From: CAVTWJ01 sp964525605
Lineage (GTDB): Bacteria; Oederibacteriota; Muellerivitia; Muellerivitales; Muellerivitaceae
Assembly: GCA_964525605.1 (NCBI GenBank)
Contig: CAZGKT010000010.1
Location: 1-64,000, forward strand
Direction of reading: 5' to 3'
DNA: 64,000 nt
In this document: positions 40,758 through 50,577 of the stretch, in pieces
How positions within the stretch are numbered: position 1 is the stretch's first letter
How the letters are laid out: each line of letters starts with the position of its first letter
Position numbers and translations under genes: made by a program
Notes under the pieces: model-generated
What the model was told of the DNA's origin: nothing
The model's database searches: none
The model's input: the letters and a program-made list of their open reading frames with translations, nothing else

Positions 40758-41600
40758 TTGAAAACGAACCTCCCCTGGAAGGCCGTTCGGCCTCTTTTAA
40801 GAATGGCTTTGGAAGAAGATGGGGCCTTTGCCGACCGCACAACTCAGGCAACCATACCGGTGAACCGAAGGGCGAAGGGCTGGATTTTAGCCGAGGGGGA
40901 TGGGGTCCTCTGTGGTTTGCCGATAGCCACTGAAATATTTCATCTTCTTCACAAACGATGTGTGTTGGAGGCGCTTACTCAAGAAGGGGCCTTGGTAAGG
41001 ACTGGACAAAAAGTGGCCCTGCTGACCGGTCCGGCCCATGGATTTCTTTCAGGTGAAAGGACCGCGCTCAATTTTTTGAGCCGGCTTTCGGGCATTTCCA
41101 CACTAACCCGCCAAATGCGCAAATTGATCGGGGTGGACAAGCTCTACGACACTCGCAAAACCACTCCCTTATTAAGGCCGCTGGAACGTTACGCGGTTCG
41201 AGTTGGCGGGGGACGCAATCACCGCTATAACCTGCAAAGTCATGTGCTGATTAAAGATAACCACTTGAAGCTGGGTGGCGGAGTGTTTCCCTGTGTCACC
41301 GCTGCTCGAAAAAAATACGGACCCAAAGAATACATCGAGGCTGAGGTCGAAACATTTGAGGAGGCGGCGGATGCCCTTAGAGCAGGGGCGGACCTTTTGC
41401 TGGTGGACAATTCCTCTCCATCTTTGGTGAAACGAGTTTTGGCACTGGTGAAAGGTAAAGCCCAGGTGGAAATCTCGGGTGGACTTACGAAGGCCAATAT
41501 CCGGAAGTTCAAAGGACTAGCGGTGGACCGTTTTTCCTCCGGCGCCTTGACCCATTCGGCGCCTTCCATCGATTTTTCTCTCGAAATGGAAAAACTTTGA
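40758..41600 (+). CDS. nadC: nicotinate-nucleotide pyrophosphorylase
   Basis: 280 aa from TTG 40758, 5 bases after valS. It turns quinolinate into nicotinate mononucleotide for NAD synthesis. EDGAFADRTT, GERTALNFLSRLSGIST, YDTRKTTPLLRPLERYAVRVGGGRNHRYNL (in pieces) and IKDNHLKLGGG are all typical. An ATG at 40803 would cut the first conserved helix. Overlaps birA by 4 bases. Confidence 0.93.
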   Translation: MKTNLPWKAVRPLLRMALEEDGAFADRTTQATIPVNRRAKGWILAEGDGVLCGLPIATEIFHLLHKRCVLEALTQEGALVRTGQKVALLTGPAHGFLSGERTALNFLSRLSGISTLTRQMRKLIGVDKLYDTRKTTPLLRPLERYAVRVGGGRNHRYNLQSHVLIKDNHLKLGGGVFPCVTAARKKYGPKEYIEAEVETFEEAADALRAGADLLLVDNSSPSLVKRVLALVKGKAQVEISGGLTKANIRKFKGLAVDRFSSGALTHSAPSIDFSLEMEKL

Positions 41601-42451
41601 GACGGTCCCCTGCGGGTTTAAAAATTCTTATCCCCGAAGCTGTGAGCAAGGGCCTTACCACCCGTTTTTTTGGGAAGCCCCTTTATTGTTTCAACCAACT
41701 CACCTCGACCAACGATTTGGCTCGGGAACTGGCGAGGGGAGGAGCTTCCGAAGGAACCACCGTTTTGGCCGAAAGCCAGACGAAGGGGCGAGGGCGCCAC
41801 GGAAGAAAATGGGTTTCCCAGGAGGGTAAATCCCTGACCTTTTCCATCGTGTTAAGGCCATCAATCCCTCAAGAAAGGTTCGCGGAATTGACCCTGACCG
41901 CGGCCGTAGGGGTGGCGAAGGCGCTGGAAAGACACGGTTTTCATCCCGCTATCAAATGGCCCAATGACCTGCTTCTTTCGGGGCGGAAGGTGTGCGGCAT
42001 TTTGACCGAGGTTGGGCCTAAAAAAGATAAAATGACCTCGGCGATTCTTGGCATCGGGCTGAACCTTTCACAAAGTTCCGCCGATTTTCCATCGGACCTA
42101 CGATCCATCGCCACCAGCCTGACAATCCAAAAGGGAAAAACACCTGACCGGGAGGTTCTTCTACAGGAAATTCTTTCCAAGCTCGAGGAAGCCTACGGAT
42201 GGGTGAGGGATGGGAAATTCCTCCGGGTGTTAACCGAATGGCGACAAAGATCCATCCTGAACGGAAAACAAGTGAAAGTTTCTCTGGGGGGACGGTCCTT
42301 TTTCGCCCAGGTGCTGGACGTGGATGAACGGGGTGGATTGCTCGTGCGTACCGATATTGGAACCGTGGAACGGTTGACGGCGGGGGAAGTGGAAACCCTA
42401 CGCCTGAAAGCCCCCGCATCTACACGAAAAACGAAAACGAAGGGTAATTAA
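41597..42451 (+). CDS. birA: biotin-[acetyl-CoA-carboxylase] ligase
   Basis: 284 aa from TTG 41597, overlapping the nadC stop. Attaches biotin to its carrier protein. SQTKGRGRHGRKW (ATP/biotin site), KWPNDLLLSGRKVCGIL and the C-terminal SH3-like domain (GLLVRTDIG) are visible. There is no N-terminal HTH repressor domain, so it is the monofunctional type. It would serve the acetyl-CoA carboxylase of the same genome. Confidence 0.92.
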   Translation: MRRSPAGLKILIPEAVSKGLTTRFFGKPLYCFNQLTSTNDLARELARGGASEGTTVLAESQTKGRGRHGRKWVSQEGKSLTFSIVLRPSIPQERFAELTLTAAVGVAKALERHGFHPAIKWPNDLLLSGRKVCGILTEVGPKKDKMTSAILGIGLNLSQSSADFPSDLRSIATSLTIQKGKTPDREVLLQEILSKLEEAYGWVRDGKFLRVLTEWRQRSILNGKQVKVSLGGRSFFAQVLDVDERGGLLVRTDIGTVERLTAGEVETLRLKAPASTRKTKTKGN

Positions 42452-43204
42452 ATGCTCATCGCCGTGGATATCGGCAATAGCCGGACTGTTTCCGGTTCAT
42501 TGAGGGGTCAAAAGGTATTGGGCCGGACGGCCATCCTCACCCGCGACCTGCGATCCTTTTCCCGGGCCAAGCGTTGGGCTCAATCGCTGAAGAGAATTTT
42601 ATGCGGATCGGAGACGGTCGTTTCCAGCGTGGTGCCGGGAGTTGATAAAAATATCAAAAAGGTCTTGTGGGAAGTTTTTAAGAAAGCACCTGTATTTGTC
42701 GATGTAAAGGGCGACCCGGGTATGCCCATTCATTATAAAAACAAGGCGGAAATCGGGGCGGACCGGGTCGTCAATGCCCTGGCCGCCAAAGCACTCTACG
42801 GGGCTCCTGTGATCGTAGTGGATTATGGTACGGCCACCACATTCGATATCGTGGATTCTCGGGGCGGATACAAGGGCGGGGTGATCCTGCCCGGAGTGGG
42901 AATATCCCTGCAGGCCCTGCATGAAAAGACCGCCAAACTACCCCTGGTCTCCTTTGCTAAAGTGAAATACCCCATCGGGTTATCGACTCGGGAAGGCATT
43001 CGTTCAGGCATTTATTTCGGCACGCTGGGCGCGACCCGGGAGATTTTGGCCGGTATCCGCCGTCAGTTGGGTCGGCCCGCACCGGCCGTGGCCACGGGCG
43101 GGTGGTGCGGAGTATTCCGGGGAACCGCCCTCTACCGCCATATCAACCCGGACCTAACACTCATCGGACTTTCTCTTTACTGGAACGAACGGAATCATGG
43201 CTAA
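42452..43204 (+). CDS. coaX: type III pantothenate kinase
   Basis: 250 aa. First step of CoA synthesis. AVDIGNSRTV (phosphate-binding), EIGADRVVNALAA, VVDYGTATTFD and GGVILPGVGISLQALHEKTAKLP are the family signatures. It directly follows birA. The next gene starts within its last codons. Confidence 0.94.
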   Translation: MLIAVDIGNSRTVSGSLRGQKVLGRTAILTRDLRSFSRAKRWAQSLKRILCGSETVVSSVVPGVDKNIKKVLWEVFKKAPVFVDVKGDPGMPIHYKNKAEIGADRVVNALAAKALYGAPVIVVDYGTATTFDIVDSRGGYKGGVILPGVGISLQALHEKTAKLPLVSFAKVKYPIGLSTREGIRSGIYFGTLGATREILAGIRRQLGRPAPAVATGGWCGVFRGTALYRHINPDLTLIGLSLYWNERNHG

Positions 43205-45554
43205 CATCGAACAATTGGCCGCTGAGGAAGAAGCCCTTTCCGGTATGCGGCGAAGAGAATTTTCCAAACGTTTCTTTATTTTCCTGGCTTTGGTTTGTTT
43301 TTTCGGAGGCTGGATTGTTTTCGCGCTGGGAAATCAGGGTTTGGGATCAGTGGGAATCCTTTTTTCTTTCTTGCTTTTTCTGGGGATTGCCGGGATTTTT
43401 CATCTTATGGAAAAAACCAACGCTCTTTCGATTCTGACAGGATTTCTGGCAGGCGGCGCAGCTTTCATCCTATACCACTCAAGCCATTGTCCCTCCTTTT
43501 ACTGGGGGTCAGATCCATCTTTCTGGCTTTCGGTCCATGCGGGGGCGGTAACGGAACCACCCTGGACACCCCTCCCCACTCTGATAGGGCAGGCCGCTTG
43601 CTTCTTGTTTCCCCGCCACCAGTTTTCACTTCTTCCCGAACTTTCCTCCATCGTCATGGCAGCTGCGGTCATGATGACGGTCTTGCAATTGTTTCAACAG
43701 CTTCGTAGCAAGAATCTTTTGAACGGGTTGGTTGTCTTTTTGCTTTGCCTGGTTTTAGCCCTTAGCAGGACGTGGTGGGACGCGGCCACCTTGGGTTCCG
43801 GCCTGACGGTTTCACTAGGTTTATTTCTGGCGATTTTACAGAGGGCGCTACTGAGGCAAGAGGAAAAACCTTGGGGGGCTCTGCATCTTCTACTTGGATT
43901 ATTATTTTCGACTCACCCCCTCTGGGGGTTTTGGGGCTTTTTTGTCCATGTCACCCATCTGGAATCGGGAAATCCCCACTTCAAAACGCTTGTCCTTCCA
44001 CTCGCTGTCGGATTCTCTCCTTATCTCTGGATCTTTTTCAGAGTGAACAAGTATTTTCCTTCCTGGGGCGGGCGGGATCCCTTCGGTCAATCCCTCAAGG
44101 ATTGGCGCAAGCTCTGGGAAAATCATTTTTCGACAGATTGGAACTGGTTCCAGGCTTTTACCCAGCTTGGCTCGACGGTGGGAATCCTGTTCCTTCTCAT
44201 GATCTTTCTTTGGGTCCTGCATTTCTTGGCCTGGTCCTCGGGAAAACGGCATTCGACAACTCCGGCGGAAGCATGGTCCTTGGTGTTGGCTTGCATCTTA
44301 GGTGTGGCTTTTTTCACTCTTTCCGGAAACCAAACGGCTTGCGTGGCCGCGTGGGTTCCTCTGGGTCTGGGTTCCATGATCCTGGGATACGCCGAAAAAG
44401 GACTGGAAAAGCCATCCGCGAACCTTTTTTCCGGGTTATTCCTTGCGTCCCTGTTGACATGCCTGTTCATCCTGGCCGGCATGGTCGCCTTTACCCAGGG
44501 GCAAAGCTGCTGGCGGCAGAAGCAAGATTTTCCACTTCAGCACGCTTTTAATCTATTAAGGTCCCTGGATACCCGGACGGTGCTTTTCCTTGAAGATCCC
44601 TTCGAGGCCGCTGCTAGCCGGGAAGCCTTGTTGATGGAACCTCTTCAAACCCAGGCAGTTTTGCTTGATGTTGGTTGCTTAAACCAGCGCTGGTATGCCG
44701 CCCAATGCTTTGAAAGGTTTCCAGAACTTCTTTGGCCATCCCTTTCCCCAGTTTCAGCAGAAATCCTAGAAAATCTCGTGAAGACCAACCAGGATGATTG
44801 GAACCTGCAATGGGGACTTTCCCAAACACCTGTTTCCTGGACGGGGCCTCGGGCAGATCCAACGGTTCTCACTTTGTTGTTTGAAGGCAAAGGCGCAAAG
44901 GGAGTAAAACCGGAGGAAGTACAGTACCGGTTGGATCTTTCCGCCGTACCTCAGGGAAGCGGCGTGGATGTCCAGGAAAAACCTTATCTGGAAAGATATG
45001 CCTTGGGTTTCGAGGCGCTGGGAAGGTACCTCCTGTCTCAGAATAAGTTTTCCCAGTCGATAAAGGCTTTAGAACGATCGGCCAACTTGGATCCGGGCCG
45101 GAACGAACCCCGGGCCCTTTTGTCCCAGATTTATTCCCAGAACAATGTATTGGAAGCCGCCCGTCTGGAAATGGAAAAAACAGTCAAGGAACATCCTGCC
45201 CGAATTCGAACTCTCATGGGCCTAGTGGAAGAAGCGCAGAAGGTGGGGAATGAATCCAAAACCGTGGCTCTTCTGGATGAAATGATAAGGCTTAACTCGG
45301 AACTCTCCGATGCGGAGTACCATTTGTCCCTCATCTACGATAAGTTGGGGTATCCGGAAAAGGCCAAGACCCTCCTGGAGGCATCGGTGGAGTTGAACCC
45401 TCAGAAGGTTGATGCCCAGATGAGATATGGGAAATGGATGGCAAAACTGGGCAACCGTCTGAACGCCGAGGAGGCCTTCCGGTCCGTCCTTGCGGTGGAT
45501 CCGGTCAACAAGGAAGCTCAGGTGGAGTTGTGGAAGCTTTTGAACCAACCCTAA
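43197..45554 (+). CDS. large membrane protein with C-terminal TPR repeats
   Basis: 785 aa. About ten membrane helices in the first 440 residues, then a soluble region ending in several tetratricopeptide repeats (from about 610: GRYLLSQNKFSQSIKALERSANLDP, and others). The acidic/tryptophan loop WGSDPSFWLSVHAGAVTEPPW is like DUF2723/GT-C proteins but the full signature is missing. ATG 43197 overlaps coaX by 8 bases. It precedes a true DUF2723 protein; the two may work together on lipid-linked sugars or surface glycans. Confidence 0.7.
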   Translation: MANIEQLAAEEEALSGMRRREFSKRFFIFLALVCFFGGWIVFALGNQGLGSVGILFSFLLFLGIAGIFHLMEKTNALSILTGFLAGGAAFILYHSSHCPSFYWGSDPSFWLSVHAGAVTEPPWTPLPTLIGQAACFLFPRHQFSLLPELSSIVMAAAVMMTVLQLFQQLRSKNLLNGLVVFLLCLVLALSRTWWDAATLGSGLTVSLGLFLAILQRALLRQEEKPWGALHLLLGLLFSTHPLWGFWGFFVHVTHLESGNPHFKTLVLPLAVGFSPYLWIFFRVNKYFPSWGGRDPFGQSLKDWRKLWENHFSTDWNWFQAFTQLGSTVGILFLLMIFLWVLHFLAWSSGKRHSTTPAEAWSLVLACILGVAFFTLSGNQTACVAAWVPLGLGSMILGYAEKGLEKPSANLFSGLFLASLLTCLFILAGMVAFTQGQSCWRQKQDFPLQHAFNLLRSLDTRTVLFLEDPFEAAASREALLMEPLQTQAVLLDVGCLNQRWYAAQCFERFPELLWPSLSPVSAEILENLVKTNQDDWNLQWGLSQTPVSWTGPRADPTVLTLLFEGKGAKGVKPEEVQYRLDLSAVPQGSGVDVQEKPYLERYALGFEALGRYLLSQNKFSQSIKALERSANLDPGRNEPRALLSQIYSQNNVLEAARLEMEKTVKEHPARIRTLMGLVEEAQKVGNESKTVALLDEMIRLNSELSDAEYHLSLIYDKLGYPEKAKTLLEASVELNPQKVDAQMRYGKWMAKLGNRLNAEEAFRSVLAVDPVNKEAQVELWKLLNQP

Positions 45555-47758
45555 GGGAAAAAAAAATTCAATCGGAACCAGGATGGGGATCCGGCCGATG
45601 GACCATGGTTTGCGTATTCTTTTTGGTTCTTTGGTATATCCTTTTGCGGGCCCAAAACCCCGGGCTGATGTCCGATGATAGCGGAGAAATGGTGGCCGCT
45701 TCCTATTGTTTGGGATTGCCCCATCCTCCCGGGTATCCCCTCTATTGTCTCCTTGGACGATTTTTTTCTTTTTTACCCGTTGGAACGGTGGCCTTTCGGT
45801 TCAATCTTTTCAGCTCCCTGGTGGGTCTTATTTCGGTCGGCTGGTTGATGGCATCCTGCGTGGAATTGACTCGATTAAAGGGTTGGGAGAGTTTTAGGGA
45901 AAAATGGGGCGGGGAAATTCTGATCGTTTTGGCAGCCTTCAGCCTGTTTTTCAACCGCAGTTTTTTCGCCCAGTGCATGACCGCTAAGGGTCTTGTTTAT
46001 CAGCTTTCGTTTTTGGGACTATCGGTTCTCACCTGGCTACGGATTAAAACCGAAACGGGAAGGGCCGATTCCTTTTTTGAACGGAAAAAATATTTCATCT
46101 TGTTCGTTTTTTTTATGGGATTTGACAATCATTGGCAAACCCAGGTCCTTCTTTTTCCGTTCATCGCTCTCTGGTTTTTGCTTGAATGGAAAAATTGGAA
46201 TATCAAAAACGCGATAACCTTGTTGACCCTGGGAGTCATCTCACTTTCCGTATATCTGTACCTTCCATTGCGGTCGCTCCACCTCCTGGAACCCAAATGG
46301 GGAGATCCCGTGACCCTGCATCGGTTTCTCTGGATCGTGGAACGTAGACTTTCTTCTCACACCGAAACTTTTATCCGAGGGGTTGACCATTGGCGGCAAT
46401 GGGGAGGGGAATACATCGATCTGATGAGGGATTATTGGTGGCCTGGTTTTTGGATTTTGGGGCTTTTGGGCGCGGGGGTTTTGGCCTCTCGACATAGAAA
46501 ACTTATGACATCCTTGCTTGTTTTTTACCTGGTGGTGCTTTATTCCCTGATGACGGTGGCCCGGGACGAGGTGATTTTTCTTTTGAATGTGTATTTAATC
46601 GCCCTATGCGGTGTTTTTGCCTTGTGGGGTTTTACCGGGATGATTTTTTTGAGCGAGAGCCTGGGCCAAAAATCGAAGTCGCTTTATTACGGGGTCCTTC
46701 TTTTGATGACCCTCGGCGTGGGATGGGGAGGGGTTCGAACTTTTACTCTTGAAAATAAAAGTCGTTACACGCTTGCGGAGGATTTTGGCATCAACGCAAT
46801 GCAAAGTGTTTCTCGGAACGCTGTGTTGCTGGCTGACGGCGACCATTACGTCATGCCCATCTGGTATGAGAAATATATCAGGGGGTTGAGGCCCGACATC
46901 CTCTTCGAACCTTCCGTTTTTCTCTATCACGATTGGGGGTGGAGGCAATTAGCCCTGGTTTCGGAAAGCCGAAAAGGGAATCCTATTTTATACCACTCGG
47001 ACAACCTGCCAGGCCGTTTGGGGGAATTGGTTCATCAAACTTCACATCCAGTATTTTATTCCCTGGGAAGGGAAGATTTGGATCCTGTCCTTCAAAAATC
47101 GGGAGGGGAGTGGATTCCATGCGGACTCGTGTCCCGATGGGGCGTTACGGGTTCGAATCCCAAACAATGCTTCGATGAGCTTTTGGATATAGCGGAATCC
47201 CAGCGGTTGAGGGGCGTCAAGGATTGGGAGTCTGATCCTGGTCTCGATTATTCTAGCGGTGAGATTTTCCGTTATTACGGTCGACAACATTATGAGGCGG
47301 GCCATTGGCTGGAAAACCGGGCATTGGATTGGCTGGCTTTGCGCCAATTCGACATGGGAATTTGCCTGGGCCCCTCAGAGGCCTTTGCCTTAAACGATAT
47401 GGCCGTGATTTTGGGGAAAATGAATTATTTACCCATGGCTTATCGCCTATGCGTTATGGCAATGATGAATGACCCAGATTATTTGCCCATTTATGAAAAT
47501 CTGGCACAATGTTTCAAGAAAGAAAATAATTATGAGGAAGCCTCAAAGGTTTATCAGAAAATAATGGACCTTTCGGGGCCTTCGCCAGAATTGCAAATTA
47601 AACTGAAATACGCCCAGGTTTTGTCCCGTTCGACCGGAAATACCTTTCAGAACCCAGATTCGATACAAAAATACAAAGATTTGGAACAGCGATTGAAAAG
47701 GGAAGGAATGCCATTTTTATGCTCGGTTGCGCACGCTTCGGCTTTGGGCGAAAAATGA
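45530..47758 (+). CDS. DUF2723 (GT117-type) membrane protein with TPR-like tail
   Basis: 742 aa from GTG 45530 (alternative ATG 45605). The first loop has the DUF2723 signature: GLMSDDSGEMVAASYCLGLP followed by HPPGYPLYCLLGR. About ten membrane helices follow, then a periplasmic C-terminal region with TPR-like repeats (YLPIYENLAQCFKKENNYEEA). Bacterial DUF2723 proteins are GT-C glycosyltransferases thought to act on proteins or lipids. I prefer GTG because it leaves a basic segment before the first helix, but its ribosome site spacing is poor. Confidence 0.75.
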   Translation: MEAFEPTLREKKIQSEPGWGSGRWTMVCVFFLVLWYILLRAQNPGLMSDDSGEMVAASYCLGLPHPPGYPLYCLLGRFFSFLPVGTVAFRFNLFSSLVGLISVGWLMASCVELTRLKGWESFREKWGGEILIVLAAFSLFFNRSFFAQCMTAKGLVYQLSFLGLSVLTWLRIKTETGRADSFFERKKYFILFVFFMGFDNHWQTQVLLFPFIALWFLLEWKNWNIKNAITLLTLGVISLSVYLYLPLRSLHLLEPKWGDPVTLHRFLWIVERRLSSHTETFIRGVDHWRQWGGEYIDLMRDYWWPGFWILGLLGAGVLASRHRKLMTSLLVFYLVVLYSLMTVARDEVIFLLNVYLIALCGVFALWGFTGMIFLSESLGQKSKSLYYGVLLLMTLGVGWGGVRTFTLENKSRYTLAEDFGINAMQSVSRNAVLLADGDHYVMPIWYEKYIRGLRPDILFEPSVFLYHDWGWRQLALVSESRKGNPILYHSDNLPGRLGELVHQTSHPVFYSLGREDLDPVLQKSGGEWIPCGLVSRWGVTGSNPKQCFDELLDIAESQRLRGVKDWESDPGLDYSSGEIFRYYGRQHYEAGHWLENRALDWLALRQFDMGICLGPSEAFALNDMAVILGKMNYLPMAYRLCVMAMMNDPDYLPIYENLAQCFKKENNYEEASKVYQKIMDLSGPSPELQIKLKYAQVLSRSTGNTFQNPDSIQKYKDLEQRLKREGMPFLCSVAHASALGEK

Positions 47759-47808
47759 GCGACATAGGCCATAAACGTTAAAATAACAGGATTTTCTTAA
47801 GAACCTAT

Positions 47809-47817
47809 TGGTATAAT
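47809..47817 (+). promoter_or_regulatory. extended -10 promoter of the pilT-TPR gene
   Basis: TGG-TATAAT (47809-47817) fits an extended -10 (TGnTATAAT). No clear -35 is present, as is common for extended -10 promoters. It lies 42 bases ahead of the start of the PilT fusion, so it may open the whole chemosensory gene set. Confidence 0.6.
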
Positions 47818-47859
47818 GACGTTGTTTTTCAGGGCATTTAAACAAATCCAGGAGATGGA

Positions 47860-50163
47860 ATGGATCTTCAGCCCATCTTGTTCTCAATGGTCGAAAAAAA
47901 GGCCTCAGATGTTCACATGAAGGCTGGCGCCCCCCCCATGTTCCGCATTGACGGAGACCTTCAGCCCCAAAGTGAAACCCCCCTGACCCCCCAGGAATTG
48001 GCCGAAATTGCCTCCTTTCTTATGGATGAAAAACAACAACGGACCTTTTTTGAGGAACATCGCGAGGTTGATCTGGCCTATGCCGTGGAGGGATTGGCCC
48101 GTTTCCGAACCAATGCCATGTGGCAAAGAGGTCTACCTGAAATCATCATGCGGGTCATCCCCCAGATCATCCCGCGCATCGAAGAAATCAACATGCCCAC
48201 GGCGGTATTAAAACAAATCGCCTCCGAGCAAAGGGGACTGATCCTAGTGACGGGTATCACGGGTTCAGGCAAAAGTACGACCCTGGCCGCGCTCATCAAC
48301 GAGATCAATCTCAACCGCTCTGCCCATATTGTTACAATTGAGGATCCGATTGAATTCGTCCACCAGGATAAAAAATCCAGTGTGACGCAGCGTGAGGTGG
48401 GACTCGATACGGAAAGCTTCAAGTCCGCCCTGAAGTATGTCCTTCGGCAGGATCCGGACGTAATACTCATCGGAGAAATGCGGGACGTGGAGACGGTTTC
48501 TGCCGCCATTTCCGCCGCTGAAACTGGTCACTTGGTTCTTTCCACTCTGCATACGATGGATTCAATTCAGACCATCGAACGTATCCTTGACTTTTTTCCT
48601 CCCACCCAACAAAACCAGATCCGAGTCCAGCTCTCCAGCACCATCCGGGCGGTTGTTTCTCAAAGGCTGGTGGGCAAGGCGGACGGGGTAGGCGTGGTTC
48701 CGGCTTGCGAGATCCTGATTGCCACTCCCACCATCAAAACCTTGATAGCGGACGGTAAGATCACTTCCATCCGGGGTTACATTGCGGAAGGACACAGTCA
48801 GTATGGCATGCAAACCTTCGATCAATCCCTGATCGAATTGGTACGTAAGGGAATGATTACCAAGGAAAATGCCATGGAACAGGCCACCTCCCCCAGCGAA
48901 ATCGACCTGGGATTAAAAGGTATTTCTTCCTCCAAGGCCTCGGCGCAGTCCTTAATTTCCCAGATGGAAAACAGCCAGCAAAAGGAACGAATTACTGGCT
49001 GGTTGAAGCGGGCCCAGGAGCTTTACGGCAAGCAACGGGTGGATGAGACCCGAGCCGAGTTGCGTCGAATCCTTCAGGAACAACCCGATCACAAGGAAGC
49101 TAACGCCTTGATGGCCCGAATCCGGGAAATGGACGACAAAACCGAAAAGAAAAAGGATGTTTCTGGAATCATCAAAACGGCCCTCCAATTATATCGTGAG
49201 GGAAAACAGCAGGCATCGATTCTGGAATTTCAAAAGGCGCTGGAAATAGACTCTGGTAATAAATCGGCCGAGGGTTATATCCGGTCCATTCAGGCGGAAA
49301 TGGAAAACCAGACCAAGGCCCGGGAGGCCGTACAAATGGCCGTTCAGGCCCAGCAGGCGGGCGACATGAACGCTGCCCTGAGTCAAGTGGACCAGGCGCT
49401 TGCTCTTGATCCGACCAACGAACAGGCCAAGGTTCTACGCCGAGATTTAAAACTATCCGTGCAAAAGGAACAAGCCAAGGCCAAGGCTGCCGAATTCAGT
49501 CAAACGGCTATCGATATGTACAAAAGTGGTGATCTTTTAGGGGCCCTAGTGGCCTGGAACCGATCCTATGAGTTGAATCCGGACTTAGATGAAGTGGCCC
49601 GATACCTTCAACAAGGGATACAGAAACTCCTCTCTTTTGGAGTGGAGGGGATCGAATTGAATCCCGAGAAGGAGAATATTCTTGGTCTTTTTGAACAGGG
49701 TGTTCGCAGTTATGTCCGGGGTGATTTCCAAACTGCAATGGATTTTTTCAAGAAGGCGGCTGGAAAAGCCGACGGAAACGCTTATTTAGGAGCCTATGTT
49801 CAAAAGTCCTCCCAAATGCTCGAAGATCAGATCAACGAGATTTTCCAGGAGGGCTGGCGGGCTCATCAAGCGGGTGAGCTTTTAACCGCCCAGAAAGAAT
49901 ACACCAAAGTACTCCGACTTTCTCCCGGACATCCCGAGGTGGTTCGACAATTGGGGGAACTGAAAACCCAGATCCACCAGGAAACAGAAAAATTTTACAC
50001 GGAAGGAAAGAAATTCTTCGACGGCAACGACGTGGATCAGGCCCTTCGGATGTGGGAAAAAATCCTGGAGATGGATCCAACGAACGAAAGAGCCTTGAAA
50101 AAAATCGAAGAAGCCAAGTTGAAGAAAAACACGCTCAGCAGCATCTTCTCGAAGATCGGATAA
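47860..50163 (+). CDS. PilT-family twitching ATPase fused to TPR repeats
   Basis: 767 aa, about twice normal PilT. Residues 1 to about 345 are a complete PilT: SDVHMKAGAPPMFRIDG, Walker A TGITGSGKST (about 131-140), the Asp box EDPIEF, Walker B DVILIGEMRD, and HLVLSTLHT. From about residue 380 come several TPR repeats (LKRAQELYGKQRVDETRAEL, ALQLYREGKQQASILEFQKALE). PilT drives type IV pilus retraction. CCAGGAG lies 5 bases before ATG 47860. The TPR tail is unusual for PilT and suggests a docking platform. Confidence 0.9.
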   Translation: MDLQPILFSMVEKKASDVHMKAGAPPMFRIDGDLQPQSETPLTPQELAEIASFLMDEKQQRTFFEEHREVDLAYAVEGLARFRTNAMWQRGLPEIIMRVIPQIIPRIEEINMPTAVLKQIASEQRGLILVTGITGSGKSTTLAALINEINLNRSAHIVTIEDPIEFVHQDKKSSVTQREVGLDTESFKSALKYVLRQDPDVILIGEMRDVETVSAAISAAETGHLVLSTLHTMDSIQTIERILDFFPPTQQNQIRVQLSSTIRAVVSQRLVGKADGVGVVPACEILIATPTIKTLIADGKITSIRGYIAEGHSQYGMQTFDQSLIELVRKGMITKENAMEQATSPSEIDLGLKGISSSKASAQSLISQMENSQQKERITGWLKRAQELYGKQRVDETRAELRRILQEQPDHKEANALMARIREMDDKTEKKKDVSGIIKTALQLYREGKQQASILEFQKALEIDSGNKSAEGYIRSIQAEMENQTKAREAVQMAVQAQQAGDMNAALSQVDQALALDPTNEQAKVLRRDLKLSVQKEQAKAKAAEFSQTAIDMYKSGDLLGALVAWNRSYELNPDLDEVARYLQQGIQKLLSFGVEGIELNPEKENILGLFEQGVRSYVRGDFQTAMDFFKKAAGKADGNAYLGAYVQKSSQMLEDQINEIFQEGWRAHQAGELLTAQKEYTKVLRLSPGHPEVVRQLGELKTQIHQETEKFYTEGKKFFDGNDVDQALRMWEKILEMDPTNERALKKIEEAKLKKNTLSSIFSKIG

Positions 50164-50175
50164 GAAAGGGAAAAA

Positions 50176-50577
50176 ATGAAAAAACTGCTTATTGGCGGAG
50201 TCTTAATCATCATCTTTTTTGTTACGGTTTTGAACACATCCATGCTGGCCGAACAGGCGAATGAATGGGTCAAGAAAAATCCAAAAGACCCCCATGCTCC
50301 CCAGGTTCTCTATTATACAGCGAGGTATTGCGATATCCTGGGAGACAATAATAGGGCTCAAACTGTGTACTGGGAAATTTATCAGCAATACCCGGAAAAC
50401 TCATCTTTATGCGCTGCGGCTCTTTACTACGATGCGGATAACAAGATCGAGACCTCGGCCGCCACAAAGCTTTACGCAGTACCTCTTTTGGACATCATTA
50501 TCGGCCAGTATTCCAACGAAGAAGATTGGGTGCTAAAAGCCAAAGCTCTTAAGGACGAGGTGACCTATGTACGTTAA
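50176..50577 (+). CDS. small membrane-anchored protein of unknown function
   Basis: 133 aa. One N-terminal membrane helix (LLIGGVLIIIFFVTVLNT) and a helical extracytoplasmic region, TPR-like in composition (APQVLYYTARYCDILGDNNRAQTVYWEIYQQYP). It starts 12 bases after the PilT fusion. I do not recognise a family; an accessory protein in pilus or outer-membrane scaffolding is possible. Confidence 0.6.
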   Translation: MKKLLIGGVLIIIFFVTVLNTSMLAEQANEWVKKNPKDPHAPQVLYYTARYCDILGDNNRAQTVYWEIYQQYPENSSLCAAALYYDADNKIETSAATKLYAVPLLDIIIGQYSNEEDWVLKAKALKDEVTYVR

